A stretch of DNA of 64,000 nucleotides from Triatoma infestans. Taxonomy: Eukaryota > Arthropoda > Insecta > Hemiptera > Reduviidae. A program made the position numbers and the translations under genes. The notes under the pieces are model-generated. The model made no database searches, had not been told where the DNA came from, and was given only the letters and a program-made list of their open reading frames with translations. This document shows positions 44,161-55,732 of this stretch, in pieces (the first letter of the stretch is position 1; each line of letters begins with the position of its first letter). The stretch spans positions 1 to 64,000 of the forward strand of contig JAAEAF010014707.1 in assembly GCA_011037195.1 (NCBI GenBank), in the 5' to 3' direction.

Positions 44161-46496
44161 ATTACTTTTTCTCTTTTTGACCGGCTTTTATCCTCCGTTT
44201 TAACATAGTAGTGTAACAACATTAACTTCAGCTTTCAATGATTCTATATCAGATTATAGGTACTGCTATCGTGGCTCCAAAAAAATGCCCGCAAAAGTGG
44301 TGTCGTGATTAAGTTTCTGTTTAAATCAATTTTTCGCCACAAGGAGCGCTACTTTTTATTAACCCATTTGAACGTACAATTTTTTTTATGGTTCCCTGTG
44401 TACGCCTACATTTATCTCTATCGTGTGCTATTAGTACCAACTCTTAGCGCTACGAAAAGTGGTTAAATCTGAAGCCAGCCTCAAATTTAAAAAACAACGA
44501 ATTGTACATGTTTGGATGTGCGTGCATTTTTTTTTGTCTTAGAAGCTAATTAACAAAAGATATGGAAAAGTGAAGATATTCCAGTGAATAGAATATCCTG
44601 TCGACATTTTCTATCAATAAATAAGCAATAAGATTGAACGAATTATATATCTTATCAACTTACAATTGAATTAAACAAATTAACATACCAATATGTAAAA
44701 CAATAACATATTGTTATTAAATGCAATATTCATATTTTAAGAAAACAATACTTATATACGTATTATTTTATAATAGAAATATATTTAATAGCAGAATATT
44801 TTGTTTTGTAATAATATGTTCTAACTTAAACACTACTAAAACTAAACAATTTAAAATAAATCTGTGAGACAGTGTTGTCCCTAATTATTATATTAGGAAC
44901 AAATACCTGTATAATGTAGAAATACATATATTATTATATACAATATTTTGTATTAGATTATATATATACTCGTAACATTACTAATACATATTATTATAAT
45001 ATACAACAAATAGTTAATACAACACTAAACATACGAATACGCGATTACAGATTTCTTATCTAAGTTATTATTTTTCTTGTATTTAATTCAGAAATGTTCA
45101 TTCTTTAAGAATAAAGATGATTTTAAACAATATTTAACTAATACAAAAGTTTATTTATATTCAGGACTACAAAAAAAAAAAAAAATTATTAATAGAAACA
45201 ATGCTTATATTCTGTGTGACACTTACAGATTGTAAAAGTAAAAGATTTAAAATTCATAAGGTATACCGCGAAAAGGATTGTAAAGGTACCTAATCTTTTA
45301 TTAAAATATCGTATACTGATTTAGATGCAAACGTGAACATTGGAAATCCTACATTAAAACTATATATATTTCTGTAGTAGACCTCCAAAAATACGGCTAT
45401 AAAGTACCCTTTATATATCTTACCACGAATAAACAACACAATTGATCGTTGTATTTTAATTTTCAAATGAAATATATATAAAAATCTAAGGGGCGAGAGA
45501 AGAGAATAGGTGGTAAAATTCATTAAACCTAAATACCGCTTTTTATTGTTTAACCAGTTGAACGATAGGAGATAGAATGTATTTTATACAAAGTACTAGC
45601 CCGGTTTTTATACACGTGATATGTGAAAACTTAATCCTTCCATAGATCAACACTTTTCAAATGCTCTTATTGTTTCTAGCCTGCCATAGAGATTTTAAAA
45701 TGTAAAACTGTTATTGTGGGACGTATGTCAAATGTTTGATACCTTGATGCATATGGTGAAATACGATGCAGAAATTGAAAACGATGCTGCGATGTCACCA
45801 GTTTAATTCTCAATAACTCGAGAAAAAAACAAACCATGAAGTTGCATAAAAAAATCAATAGGGCTGATCAAGTGAATCTTTTTAAGAATAGTACAATTTT
45901 GTTAACTAATCTTTTAGAATAATAACCTTTTAATGCGTAATCCTTTTCAAATTCCGGATTCTAGCTGAAATGCCAATTAAAAATGCTGCCTGTCAGCTTA
46001 CGTACATTGTACTAATAACTTGTTCTATTGTACTTGACAATCATTTAATACGTAAGACTCAAACTTTTAGTATATATATACAATATTACTAGTATATCCT
46101 AGTAATATTAGTAGTATATTGTATAAAATATTAAGAATAATTAAAAAATGAATATTAAATTATTACTAATTACGAAGTAATTAATTATATTACATTATAT
46201 TACAGAGAAAATTAAAAACTACGAAACGCAATTACTGATATTCTAGCTAATTAATGCTGCACGTAATTGTAATTAATTACATGGCATTACAGTGAACGTT
46301 TTTATCTACCGGAAAATCCCATTTTGATAACTTTTCCAATAATCTGCAAATATTGAAAGAATATTTAAATAACAAATAAGTAATACAATTATTAGACAAT
46401 ATTGTAATAAAATAGGCAGAGAGAATCCTATGGTAGGCGCTAAGCTTCGTATGTATATCACAAAAAACAGTTAATCACAAAGCAATCTCTTTAAAA
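44161..46496. other. AT-rich stretch, nothing recognised
   Basis: Long AT-rich region (TATATAT runs near 44940, 46070-46130). No gene, RNA or repeat family recognised. Confidence 0.45.
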
Positions 46497-47486
46497 AAAA
46501 AATGGTGTGAAACACTCACACAACTTTCTCTTATTCCTATTCTCAAAATTATAATTGACAAAGGTTATAGTTTGTGTACCAAAAATAACGAAATTCGTCG
46601 AAAACTGAAATAAGTGTTCAGTAAAAGCGCACTTCCAGCTTAGTAATTTTCTTAAAACTTGGAATTTTAGCTATCCATTTATTTCTAATTATTATTGTTT
46701 GGATGATAGAATTGTATAATCAACTATGATACCACTTTAGAGGAAGCTATAACCCCACCCCTCCCCTAGAAGTGCCCTTAAATGAATTTTTCCAGAGAAA
46801 TGTTTTAAATAAAAGATGTAGATCATTGCATGTTTAGTTTATATACGAAGTTTCAAGAAAATCGTCGGAGCCATTTTTGAGAAAATCGCGAAAAAGTGAA
46901 AAAATCATTTAGTAAAATGTAAAAACAAACGCACTTCCGCTTATCCGATTTTTTTCAAATTCAGAATTTCAACAACATATTTAATTCTAATTAACATTAT
47001 TTAGATGACAGAATTATCTAATAAACTGAAATAGCAGTTAAGATTTAAATGACAGAATTGTATAGTAAACTGAAATAGCACTTTAGATGAAAACCAAACC
47101 CCACCCCTTCCCCAGAAGTGCCCTTAAATGAATTTTCCCGGGGAAACGTTTTAAATAAAAGTTGTAGCTATTAGTATGTGTGGTTTGAAGAAAATGGTTG
47201 GAGCCATTTTTGAGAAAGACGCAAATAAGTATTTAAAAAAAAAAAAAAAAAAAAAAAGCATGGTGATAACTAAACGGAATATCCAGTTTGAACTTTCTAT
47301 GATTTTTTTCGTTTTTGAGCTGTGTTGTTCACATAAATATACACACACACACAGACCATTTGCTAAAAACCACTTTTTTGGACTCAGGGGACCTCAAAAC
47401 GAATATTTCCGGTGAAAATTCAATATCGAAAATTTGACACGATTACAATACTTCCTCTTAACTAGGAGTAAGAGAAAGTAAAAAAA
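46497..47486 (-). repeat. 1-kb dimeric repeat, copy 6 (near full length)
   Basis: Minus strand from TGGTGTGAAACACTCACAC to CTAGGAGTAAGAGAAAGT. The segment AACTGAAATAGCA(G/C)TT plus flank is locally duplicated (about 47004-47085). A run of 24 A lies at 47235-47258. Confidence 0.88.
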
Positions 47487-49320
47487 AAAAAATTAATAAA
47501 AAAAGTCTGATAAGAAAATATACAATGTTGGAATAATAACGATTAGTTTACAATTCACACACATTGGAAAGTTTTAGCTTTGGACAATGAATTTAACCAA
47601 ATTCCGCTATTGACATCCAGCAATTATTTCAACATGTCTCAAAAAATTCCAGATATTTACAATTTTTTCTTTCACTATTTTCATTTTGTATTTATTTAGT
47701 ATTGCGTTATGTTTTGTAAAATTAAAGTTTCATAATTCAATAATACATATTATCTACAGAGCTTATATTTTATGCACTCTGCTATATTTTATTTTACACT
47801 TTCCAGTTATATTATATGACATTTTTCTGGAACAAAAGCGTTATTCGTATCTTCCCGTATTATTATAAGAGGCAGGTACATCGGAGAGAAATGCACCAAA
47901 TCCGCTATAACACTCCTTGTAAACGTCACACTTACCACAACATGCTAATAGGCTTACAGCATCCTTTGCATACGACATGGCAATTCTATCATTACACACT
48001 GACACACAAACAGCATTATACAATCTGTTAACATCTAAATTTGGTTACCAATTTTGGCTACATTCGGAACAATCAAGCAATAAACAGAAACTACACTTAT
48101 GACCACAATACTAATATGATTTACATGCCCCTCGGAGAAAACTTAAATAATAAACTGTTATCTTGTGAAAAACAAGGTACTCTATAAAACGCAGCCCATA
48201 TCAAGGAAAAACCATGGTCATAATAAAGAGCGGAACTATAACGCAGTTTCAGAAAATTTCAAAACAATCTTGGGATAACGATAAGTACTTTCATTCAAAC
48301 ATTGTAACGGATGTTAATAAAAATAATTATATACTTATTACTACGCAACGGCGCCTAGATGTCATATTTCATAACACTGCCATAAAACAGCGCTAATGCT
48401 ACTATATACTGCGCACTTAACACATCCTATGCGATTGAAGCGCTCGTATTGGCTACCAGATTAAGTAACAAGTTCTCCCAACTTCCCCAAAAATTCTATA
48501 ATAACTTCTGAAAAGATTCAGAAATATATTTATATTATGTTTTTTAGGTTTAGGAATTAGGGGTGTAAGGAATATCGAGTATTCCACCACGAATACTTGT
48601 TATTTTAGTTGTGTGAAATTGTTAGAATGAAGGTATTTATTGGGATGTAAGTATTTATTGGTATGAGAGTTTAAGATGATATGAATGTAACTAAGCGTGT
48701 GAATGTATTGACTGATAGGAGGTTTGTTAGTGAATATTTGACATAAATAAGATATAAATTATGAAAAAGTAATAAAGGTGCTGTAACTGATGTTTTGAGA
48801 TGGGTTATTTTGGAAATTTGACGATGAATTTACCATATTTATAGAATAATATAATGGCTCTGGCCTAACAGCTAATGCCAACAAAAAAAAATTATATTAC
48901 GTGTGACATATAGAACAGTACAATTCGGGTGACAGCGCCTACTATATGTGTCTCTTCTTTATCGACCTATTTCCTCTGTATGGAAAAACGGCATCGAGCT
49001 ATTTGGGTGCCGTTTAAGAAATATATTAACGCTATAGAAGCAGCAGTGAAAAATAATAATTTATCTACGTTGGTCGCATTAGTTTATTCACTCCATAAAG
49101 CAAAACGCACCCAAAATTTCAACAACAAAGGCAGATCGTTTTGTCAATGGCTTCAAACGAATAAATAACAAAAAAAAAAAGCAAAAAGATGCTTAAAGAT
49201 GGCAATTCTAAAACATTCACGACAAAAACTTTTTAATGTCCATAAAAACTATGTTTAACAAACAGATTGGCTTTTATTAATAGCACACAGCTATTAATGT
49301 CTCTGAGTGAAAAGAAAACA
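47487..49320. other. No recognised gene; unassigned 79-codon ORF inside
   Basis: The plus-strand ORF 48929-49168 (CMEKRHRAIWVPFKKYINAIEAAVK..., ending QWLQTNK) has a balanced composition, unlike most spurious ORFs nearby. I recognise no family and see no splice or promoter support. It may be an eroded element ORF. Confidence 0.3.
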
Positions 49321-49324
49321 TCGC

Positions 49325-49455
49325 GTAAGAAGTGAACTCTCTGCACGAAATGGATAGAATTACTGTGACGATGGATGCAAATCCGAATCCGGTCAGGAAC
49401 CAAATAAATATGCATGTTTGCAGACGAATAAAATACCAAAAATCAGATTTGTTCG
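49325..49455 (+). repeat. Family B repeat, decayed hammerhead B4
   Basis: AAGTGAACTCTCTGCACGAA, then GTGACGA where family B has CTGACGA, GGATGCAAATCC, GAAT instead of GAAA, CCGGTCAGGAAC, and TATGCATG. Two core positions are lost, so it should be inactive. Confidence 0.6.
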
Positions 49456-49854
49456 GCATAAATAAACACATGATAAGATACACATGAACAATGTTGGAGA
49501 ATTATAAATTGGGTCATGAATAAGAATAGTAAAAAGAAAATGTAGAAAAAAGGAAAAAAAAAAAAAGAAAAGGAAGGGAGGATACTTCTTATATCTTATT
49601 AACGTGCAAGACATAGAAAGAATCTGTAACTAAGATAAGTCTGACATCTCCATTTTCTAATCATACATTTCTTCTACTAGAACAAGATATAAAAAAAAAA
49701 AAAATGCTGGCGCTGCACTTCCACATGACTTGCTTCTAACTTGATTTGACCACTACATGACTGCCCTTATTAATATTGCATCGATGACGTAATCGTTCAT
49801 TGCAATCAAATAGCACACTCTACAAGAGGCTGTACTAACGTCACAAGTTTCTAT
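49456..49854. other. Nothing recognised
   Basis: A-rich runs only. Confidence 0.4.
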
Positions 49855-50085
49855 AGACCTCCCCAAAAAATAAAAATTCCCATAAAAAAACGAAGTTTCA
49901 AATAAAACTAATATGTCTATGTATTTTACATTTATGTATAAATCGAAAAAAAAACACCTGTCAAGAAAATCTAAAAACATTTCGTACATTCGCACTTCCG
50001 TTTGACGGATTTTGGTCGGAATCTTCTCAATTCGTGGATCACTTGGTGACGCCCATCCGAATTTGGGCTTCCTGCAGTTTCTCAT
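49855..50085 (-). repeat. 1-kb repeat, diverged module fragment
   Basis: AAAAATTCCCATA, CGAAGTTTCAAATAAAACTAATATG, CGCACTTCCGTTTGACGGATTTTGG: weak match to one module in reverse. Confidence 0.4.
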
Positions 50086-50319
50086 TTTTTAAGATATTTT
50101 TTTTCCCTACATTGCCCCTACATTATATAGCGCACATTATAAAGTAACTACCCACATCTACAATTTACTTTTATTAAAAACCAAATTACTAAAATTCCTT
50201 TCACTATCAATTTACACCCAAATCCACACTGCCATTCCTAGCAATTACAACCTAGTCCACATGAATGGTTCGATCCATCGTCATACAACTTATCACAAAC
50301 TAAATTTGTGATGTCATGG

Positions 50320-50430
50320 TTTTTCCTTGTAATTTCTTGCTAATATCTTGGCTGTATAATAGACTGGGAATTCTCGTCTTGCCAAGGTGACAGATGGGCA
50401 AATTTAGTATTTTTTTTGTTTCCTGCTTTC
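50320..50430 (-). pseudogene. Small relic of the same transposase as 52690-53240
   Basis: TTGCTAATATCTTGGCTGTATAATAGACTGG, then TCTCGTCTTGCCAAGGTGACAG parallels 53115-53190. No coding frame remains. Confidence 0.45.
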
Positions 50431-50603
50431 AATTCTCATTTTTATTAAAAAATATAATTTAAGTTTTGATGAAGTGGGTATTGTATTGTGTATTTGCCAA
50501 GCTGTTATTGTAAATATTACTTTTTTTTTAAATACAGAGTTTTCTATAATATATATATATGTTACCGGCAAAGTATGAAATCAGGCATTCTATAGAGGCA
50601 TTT

Positions 50604-50842
50604 AAGAGAAGGGATTAGCTCAGTGGTAGCGCGTAGGACTAGCAACGCGGAGATCACGGGTTCGAATCCAGCCGTGCTGCCCTTAGATTTTCTCTTCCTA
50701 GGAGCCCCTACAGCTCACTGTCTTGTGATGGGCAGTGTTGTCTGTAACGGGAGAACACTGTCCGGAGGCCGGCAGTGCACTGAGAAGGCTCCGGGCGCAA
50801 ATGACCACAGATGTTGAGACGCCTTAAATAAATAAACAAATA
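50604..50842 (+). repeat. tRNA-derived SINE, copy 4 (best preserved)
   Basis: Box A TTAGCTCAGTGGTAGCGCG (from 50614), an anticodon-loop-like CTAGCAA (AGC, alanine-type) and box B GGTTCGAATCC near 50660. The SINE body follows: CTGCCCTTAGATTTTCTCTT, CTGTCTTGTGATGGGCAGTG, GAGGCCGGCAGTGC, TCCGGGCGCAAATGACC, TGTTGAGACGCC, and an AAATAAATAAACAAAT tail. It is flanked by exact 12-bp duplications ATAGAGGCATTT at 50592-50603 and 50843-50854. It relies on LINE machinery for movement and on the internal Pol III promoter for transcription. Confidence 0.9.
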
Positions 50843-51017
50843 ATAGAGGCATTTCATATAATACCTAAAATCGTTAGGCAATATGTAGAATTTATCCCAT
50901 TTCTCTAATTTGCCTAGGCATTCTATAGAATGCGTAGCCCAGGTATGAAATAAAAAAGATATTTCTTACTTTGCCTAAAGTAGCTAGGTGTTATATGAAA
51001 TATAAATGAATTTGCTA

Positions 51018-51190
51018 AAGGAAATGGCATCCGAGTTAAACGTAACGCACATAAACTTTTATATTTCAGTTTATTAACAAACACTAATGTGAAATCACAT
51101 CTATATACTATAATGAATGATAGCCAACCAAATTTGGAAGACACTCAAGTAGGGTTGAGAACAGCTATATTACTAATAGCAAATAACACA
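51018..51190. repeat. 173-bp inverted repeat, left arm
   Basis: Near-exact inverted copy of 52381-52553 (GAGTTAAACGTAACGCACAT, then CAACCAAATTTGGAAGACAC, CAAGTAGGGTTGAGAACAG). Confidence 0.85.
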
Positions 51191-51354
51191 GAAGGAATAG
51201 TGTATTTTTAAGAGATGAACGTTACCAGCTACTTGTGAGAAGCGTTCCTTCGGTAAAATTTAGCAGCAATAACTAGGCCATAATTATATATAGCTATTAA
51301 TAGATAAAGTTTGTAAACCTTTCCATACTTTCCACAAAATGTAAACTGAATTTG

Positions 51355-51510
51355 CTCTGTGCAAGTCTGTGTTGTCACACTGTCTGCAAAACCCCATCCT
51401 GAAGATGGCGAACGCCCGAAACCGGTCGATGACCACCAAATGAAGCGGGCTACCACGGAAAATGTCTATGATGCTTTCCAGCTCTGCGGAACCGACAACC
51501 ACAACTACTT
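51355..51510 (+). repeat. Family A repeat A3
   Basis: TTTGCTCTGTGCAAGTCTGTG, hammerhead, CCACCAAATGAAGCGGGCTACC, then GAAAATGTCTATGATGCTTTC and CAGCTCTGCGGAACC. Confidence 0.8.
51395..51431 (+). ncRNA. Hammerhead ribozyme motif, family A, copy A3 (all core parts intact)
   Basis: CATC 51395-51398, CTGAAGA 51399-51405, stem II GGC-GAAC-GCC, GAAA 51418-51421, then CCGGTC, so ACCGGT forms a perfect palindromic stem III, H17 = C, and GATG 51428-51431 closes stem I. The best-preserved family A motif in the window. Confidence 0.72.
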
Positions 51511-51657
51511 ATATGAAATGCCTAGGAATTCTATAGAATGCCTGAATTTCATACTTTGCCGGTACATATATATTGGCAGGGTTTAAGTTAAGTGTGGGCC
51601 GCTCCTTTAGAGGTGATCTCTACACATCAAAATAAACAAAATAGTTGATATAAACTT

Positions 51658-52182
51658 GAGCTTTGTGTTTTCTTTTATAGGCTGTTTAATATTTCCTTAT
51701 CGTTATGATGGGTCAATTTGAATTCCAATAAATTCTGAACCAGTTTTACAGCCTGAAGTTTTATTATATATTAAAAATATATAAAAACTTTTTACATTTT
51801 TTTACTACTACGACGTTTCGGCTATTCACTTGCCATTATCAAGTAGTTTATTTTTTGATAAAAGTATGTTATTTCTGTAAGTAATATAAATTTTGAAATT
51901 ATTATAAATTAACATGAATATAATTATATCAAATAACTTTTTTTATATGCTAGTACACTGTATAATACAATTGATTATGTCCACAGATTATTTTTTTACT
52001 TACCTAAATTTCGTCATTTTTATATATATATATTTTTTTTGTTAATCAGTCTTAAATACATCGTTATTTTGCACAAGTTATTTGTTGTTATGTTGATTCC
52101 TTTAAAAAAATGTAAAAAGTTTTTATATATTTTTAATATATAATAAAACTTCAGGCTGTAAAACTGGTTCAGAATTTATTGG
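51658..52182. mobile_element. Family C element C2, Penelope-like insertion
   Basis: 525 bp between exact 15-bp repeats AGTTGATATAAACTT at 51643-51657 and 52183-52197. Inner arms about 51725-51806 and 52101-52182 are inverted copies (CCAATAAATTCTGAACCAG, then TTTTACAGCCTGAAG). Only the left arm extends into a hammerhead motif. No coding sequence. The asymmetric arms and extra 67 bp on the left suit a retroelement insertion with inverted terminal copy rather than a cut-and-paste transposon. Confidence 0.6.
51807..51847 (-). ncRNA. Hammerhead-like ribozyme motif, family C, copy 3
   Basis: Minus strand: stem I ACTAC pairs with GTAGT (5 bp), core TTGATAA, stem II GGC/GCC with a 9-nt loop, GAAA, palindromic ACGT, H17 = C. 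Stem I sequence differs completely from copies 1-2 (CCTT/AAGG) yet still pairs. Confidence 0.55.
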
Positions 52183-52380
52183 AGTTGATATAAACTTTTG
52201 TCCGCATAAAGTTAGTCTTATTCGTGTAGAAATTGAAGTATCATTATAATTCTTAATTTTAATATTATTATTACATTATCTTATTCTTGTTAAGGCTTGC
52301 AATGTAATGCTGGTCCCCGGGCGACCAAAGTGCTCGTGGTCTTCCTGAGTGCCACTTCAGTAAAATATTCAGTTCTATAA

Positions 52381-52553
52381 TGTGTTATTCGCTATTAGTA
52401 TTATAACTGTTCTCAACCCTACTTGAGTGTCTTCCAAATTTGGTTGGCTATCATTCATTGTATTATATAGATGTGAATTCACGTTAGTGTTTGTTAGTAA
52501 ACTGAAATATAAAAATTTATGTGCGTTACGTTTAACTCTGATTCCATTTCCTT
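52381..52553. repeat. 173-bp inverted repeat, right arm
   Basis: Partner of 51018-51190. It lies outside the palindrome-rich transposon, so the pair is not that element's terminal repeat. Confidence 0.85.
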
Positions 52554-52689
52554 AATTACTAACAGTACGTTATGAAGATACATTGATTAATTGATATATT
52601 GACTAACCGGCAATTTTACAGAATAGGTTACTGAGGTTTAACCTTAATCAGAGAGACTTCAGTCAAGTAAAAAAGTAAACAGAAAAATA

Positions 52690-53240
52690 AGTTCTTTCAC
52701 AAACACTCGGGATTATCCAAACTTCATTGAAAGCGTCTTCGACACGCTGACGGAGTTAATTGATCTTCTCCAATGGGTTGGGAGTACAAAATTTATTTTA
52801 GGTGTCCCTGCACAGATAAATATTCATCGGTTTTAAATCAGGGGATCTGGCAGGCCATGTTACTAGCCTCCCACGTCTTATCCAGAGTTTGGATAAACAT
52901 TGTCCAGAAATTCCCTGGTCGTTTAACTAAAATGTCAAGAAGCATCATCACGCTATAGCCACATTTTATTTTCTCTGATACTTAAAGAAACATTTTCTAG
53001 CAAGAGAGGCAAATTTAAAATCTGTCTATAAACCGCGCCTGTCAATCGACTGCCATAAAGAAGGGGCCAATTATAAAGTGGCCGATTATTCATTTCAGCC
53101 CACGTATTGAGTAAAAACTGTTGCTGATATCTTGACTGATTAATAGGCGTGGGTAGTCTTGTCTTGCCAACAAGGCGACAGTTTGCAAAATTAGTATTTA
53201 TTCCGTGATTTATTGAATATTGCCTCATCGGCGTCTAACA
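52690..53240 (-). pseudogene. Mariner-related DDE transposase relic
   Basis: Minus strand: AEMNNRPLYNWPLLYGSRLTG, AVYRQILNLPLLLENVSL, a degraded motif where the second catalytic Asp is expected, FLDN(V)YP, then WPARSPDLKPMNIYLC with the third acidic residue, and a C-terminal stretch matching QPIGEDQLT. Numerous stops and frameshifts. The W.ARSPDL.P signature places it with IS630-Tc1-mariner-type transposases. Related scraps are at 50320-50430 and possibly 161-445. Confidence 0.65.
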
Positions 53241-54559
53241 AAACAAAACATGAAAAATGAAGTTTAGTTGCACAATGCTACCCGAGATATACAAAGCCTA
53301 CAGCAGCAAGTGTTTGAACGCGCAAGAGGTGATATGGGTAAAGCTGATAAAAGATTAAGATATTACAGTTGGTCCATATAAACACATCTTCCATCAAAGA
53401 AATTCTACTTATGCTTAAGGCAGGATTTTTTTTGTATTTGATTAAGCACACGCTCTTTCAACGCAGAAGTTCGCATTGCAGGTTTACCACAATTCCATCT
53501 TAAACTAAACCTTCCTGATTTTTTTTTTTAGATTAGAATGAATTTTTTGAAACATTATTTGCGCCGCCGCCTTGCTTCTGTTCTATTGGATTTGCAGCAC
53601 CATACATTAAATGCATGTCGAGCATTTAGTTCGCTACTATCTTCTTATTCAATTCCAATAGTAAATTAACTATGAAATAATTATCTGATTTAGATAACAA
53701 GAAACTGTGTTTTGGGCTTGTGTTTATAAATTAATAAATGAATTATTAATGTTAATTATTTAGTTGTTTTTACACATTGCTATTCTTTTTTTTATTATTC
53801 TTTGTTAATTTTAACTAAAGTCTACTTGATTATGGTTAGAGATAAAATAAAAAAAAGTAACAATAAGATAAAGTAATTAGCAGTAATTATATTAAAATTA
53901 CGATTTATAACAATAATTCAATTCCACACAAATTGGCTGATTTGCGGACATACATCACCTATTTTGTTCATTTTGACGAATAGAATATAATCCCGAAGTT
54001 GCGCGTCACACTTAATTTGCAACCGATATATGATTAGATAATTATACCGGTAATTTATAATGAATGTAAAAACATTGGGAACTTGTTGGAAAAGTCGTTT
54101 TAATAAAAAATGCATATAGATCATATTTCAACCAATTACAAAACTAAAACCGATAAAAGCATATTTTAGTAAACATATTATTTCTACCAATCAAAAAACA
54201 AAAAGCAAAGCGTTAGCAAAGGATATCTGTTGATAATATCAACAAAATAAATGATTTATAAAAATTACTCAAAATGTGCTATATGAGATCGTAGTTGAAG
54301 TCGCGATATGAGATTTTACAGTGACCATAAAAGCCAAAAAAAAAAAAAAGCGACATATGAATTCTCCAGGTGCAAAACCCCACACGGTGGCCATAATTTT
54401 CTCGTTATAAAGCCTGAACTCGTTAGAGTTGATTGATTACTACAGCTTAGTAGTTAGTCCTGCAGATTTGTCATTCGCTCATTTTTTTTGGCACAATCAC
54501 TGCCTAAATTTTATCTTACTTTTGGTGTAAAGGTTATAATATTTTTCATTTCTCTTTCA
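53241..54559. other. Nothing recognised
   Basis: AT-rich. No gene, RNA or repeat family recognised. Confidence 0.4.
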
Positions 54560-54770
54560 TGTATCGATGTTAGCAGTATTAATATCTGGGATTTTATCCG
54601 CCGTTGCATGCATGATTTTGTTGTTCCTAACCGGTTTCGGATTTTCATCCATCGTCAGAATAAAGTTACTAAATTCGTGTAAAGTGCTGATTTCAACTTA
54701 ATGTTTTCGTTATCACTAGATTTGTTGATATCCAGCATTGTGGATCAATCCACATATTCAATTAATATTA
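54560..54770 (-). repeat. Family B repeat with hammerhead motif B5
   Basis: Minus strand: ACGAATTTAGTAACTTTATT, core CTGACGA (complement of 54652-54658), stem II GGAT-GAAA-ATCC, GAAA, ACCGGT palindrome, H17 = T, AGGAAC, then ATGCATGCAACGGCGGAT. All core parts intact. A GTGGATCAATCCACATATTC segment at 54740-54760 is related to the distal B sequence. Confidence 0.65.
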
Positions 54771-55732
54771 ATGTTTGTCTCAGTACTTCCCCAGGACTAT
54801 TTAATAGTTTAGGACTATCATGGGTTAAATACTCAATGTTACAGATGATAGCAAGGCCATTTAGAGTTTTGAAAGTTTAAATTTCTTTAAATCTTGGCAA
54901 ATTTATTAAATCATGATTATAGTAATATTTCTTAAAAAAATTAAATTCGTAATACGGCTGGGGGTAATTTACCTAACATGAATATGTTGGGAAAAAACTT
55001 TCCCAACAAAAACCCAAAAAAAATGGATACATAAAAAACTGTAGATAAGGAAATTAAAATAAAATAACATAAGATTCAAGAAAATTAAGTTTTCATTTTG
55101 AAGTGTCTCTGTGATATCGCTTTAATTTACAAAGCTTTCAACGGTGCTTAATTACGCAATTCCTACATATTTTTTTACATAAAGAGCAGTGATCTTTGTT
55201 AAACAAAAGTAAAAGCAAAATAGAAATTGTAAAGTTGAAAATACAGCGCCTCATAGAGTTAACTGGACTGGGAACTAGCTCAAAGTGAAAAAGATTGTAG
55301 CTGAAAGAGAAACTCTTGAAAATAATAAATGATGAAAAACTTTTAGAACTAGCTAGTGGTTTCCATTACAGTGAAATATATATTGCATTATACAAATTAA
55401 AAAGCCGGAAGTTTTACTAAAATGAAATCTTATTTACAATGACGTCAGATATCATTTAATAATCAAATAAATATAATATACAAATGAATAAAATAAATAG
55501 GCGTTTTTTTGTGAAAGACTCTATAGGTGATTCCAATCCGTCGACACTACCCCTATGTCCACCCAGAGCTTGTCGATAACCTTACTTTCATAAAGAAATC
55601 CCAACATAAACAGACTTAATCGAATATCAAGCATTTTATTAAATAATCGAACAATTCCAATAGATATTGTTATGTAAGAAACTAGCTGTGCGGGGGCTTA
55701 TCGTTGGCAGGTCTCATTTAAATACTAGAGTT
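54771..55732. other. Nothing recognised
   Basis: AT-rich. No gene, RNA or repeat family recognised. Confidence 0.4.

Larger units (their letters stand above)
50551..51574. mobile_element. Unclassified DNA transposon with palindrome-rich terminal inverted repeats
   Basis: The left end (GTTACCGGCAAAGTATGAAA, then TCAGGCATTCTATAGA) is inverted at the right end, 51511-51574. The arms are about 60 bp, interrupted on the left by a SINE. Within the arms, GGCATTCTATAGAATGCC is an 18-bp palindrome, and the related GCCTAGGCATTCTATAGAA occurs again at 50911-50930. No transposase is visible. A family A repeat (A3) abuts the right arm. Confidence 0.55.

Noticed and set aside
44161..46496. Replication origin or matrix attachment region suggested by extreme AT content
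   Set aside because: AT richness alone is common throughout the window; no specific motif supports either call.
50611..50685. Possible functional tRNA-Ala gene
   Set aside because: Box A and box B are present, but the acceptor stem does not close and the tRNA-like part runs into a body shared with three other copies, so it is a SINE head.
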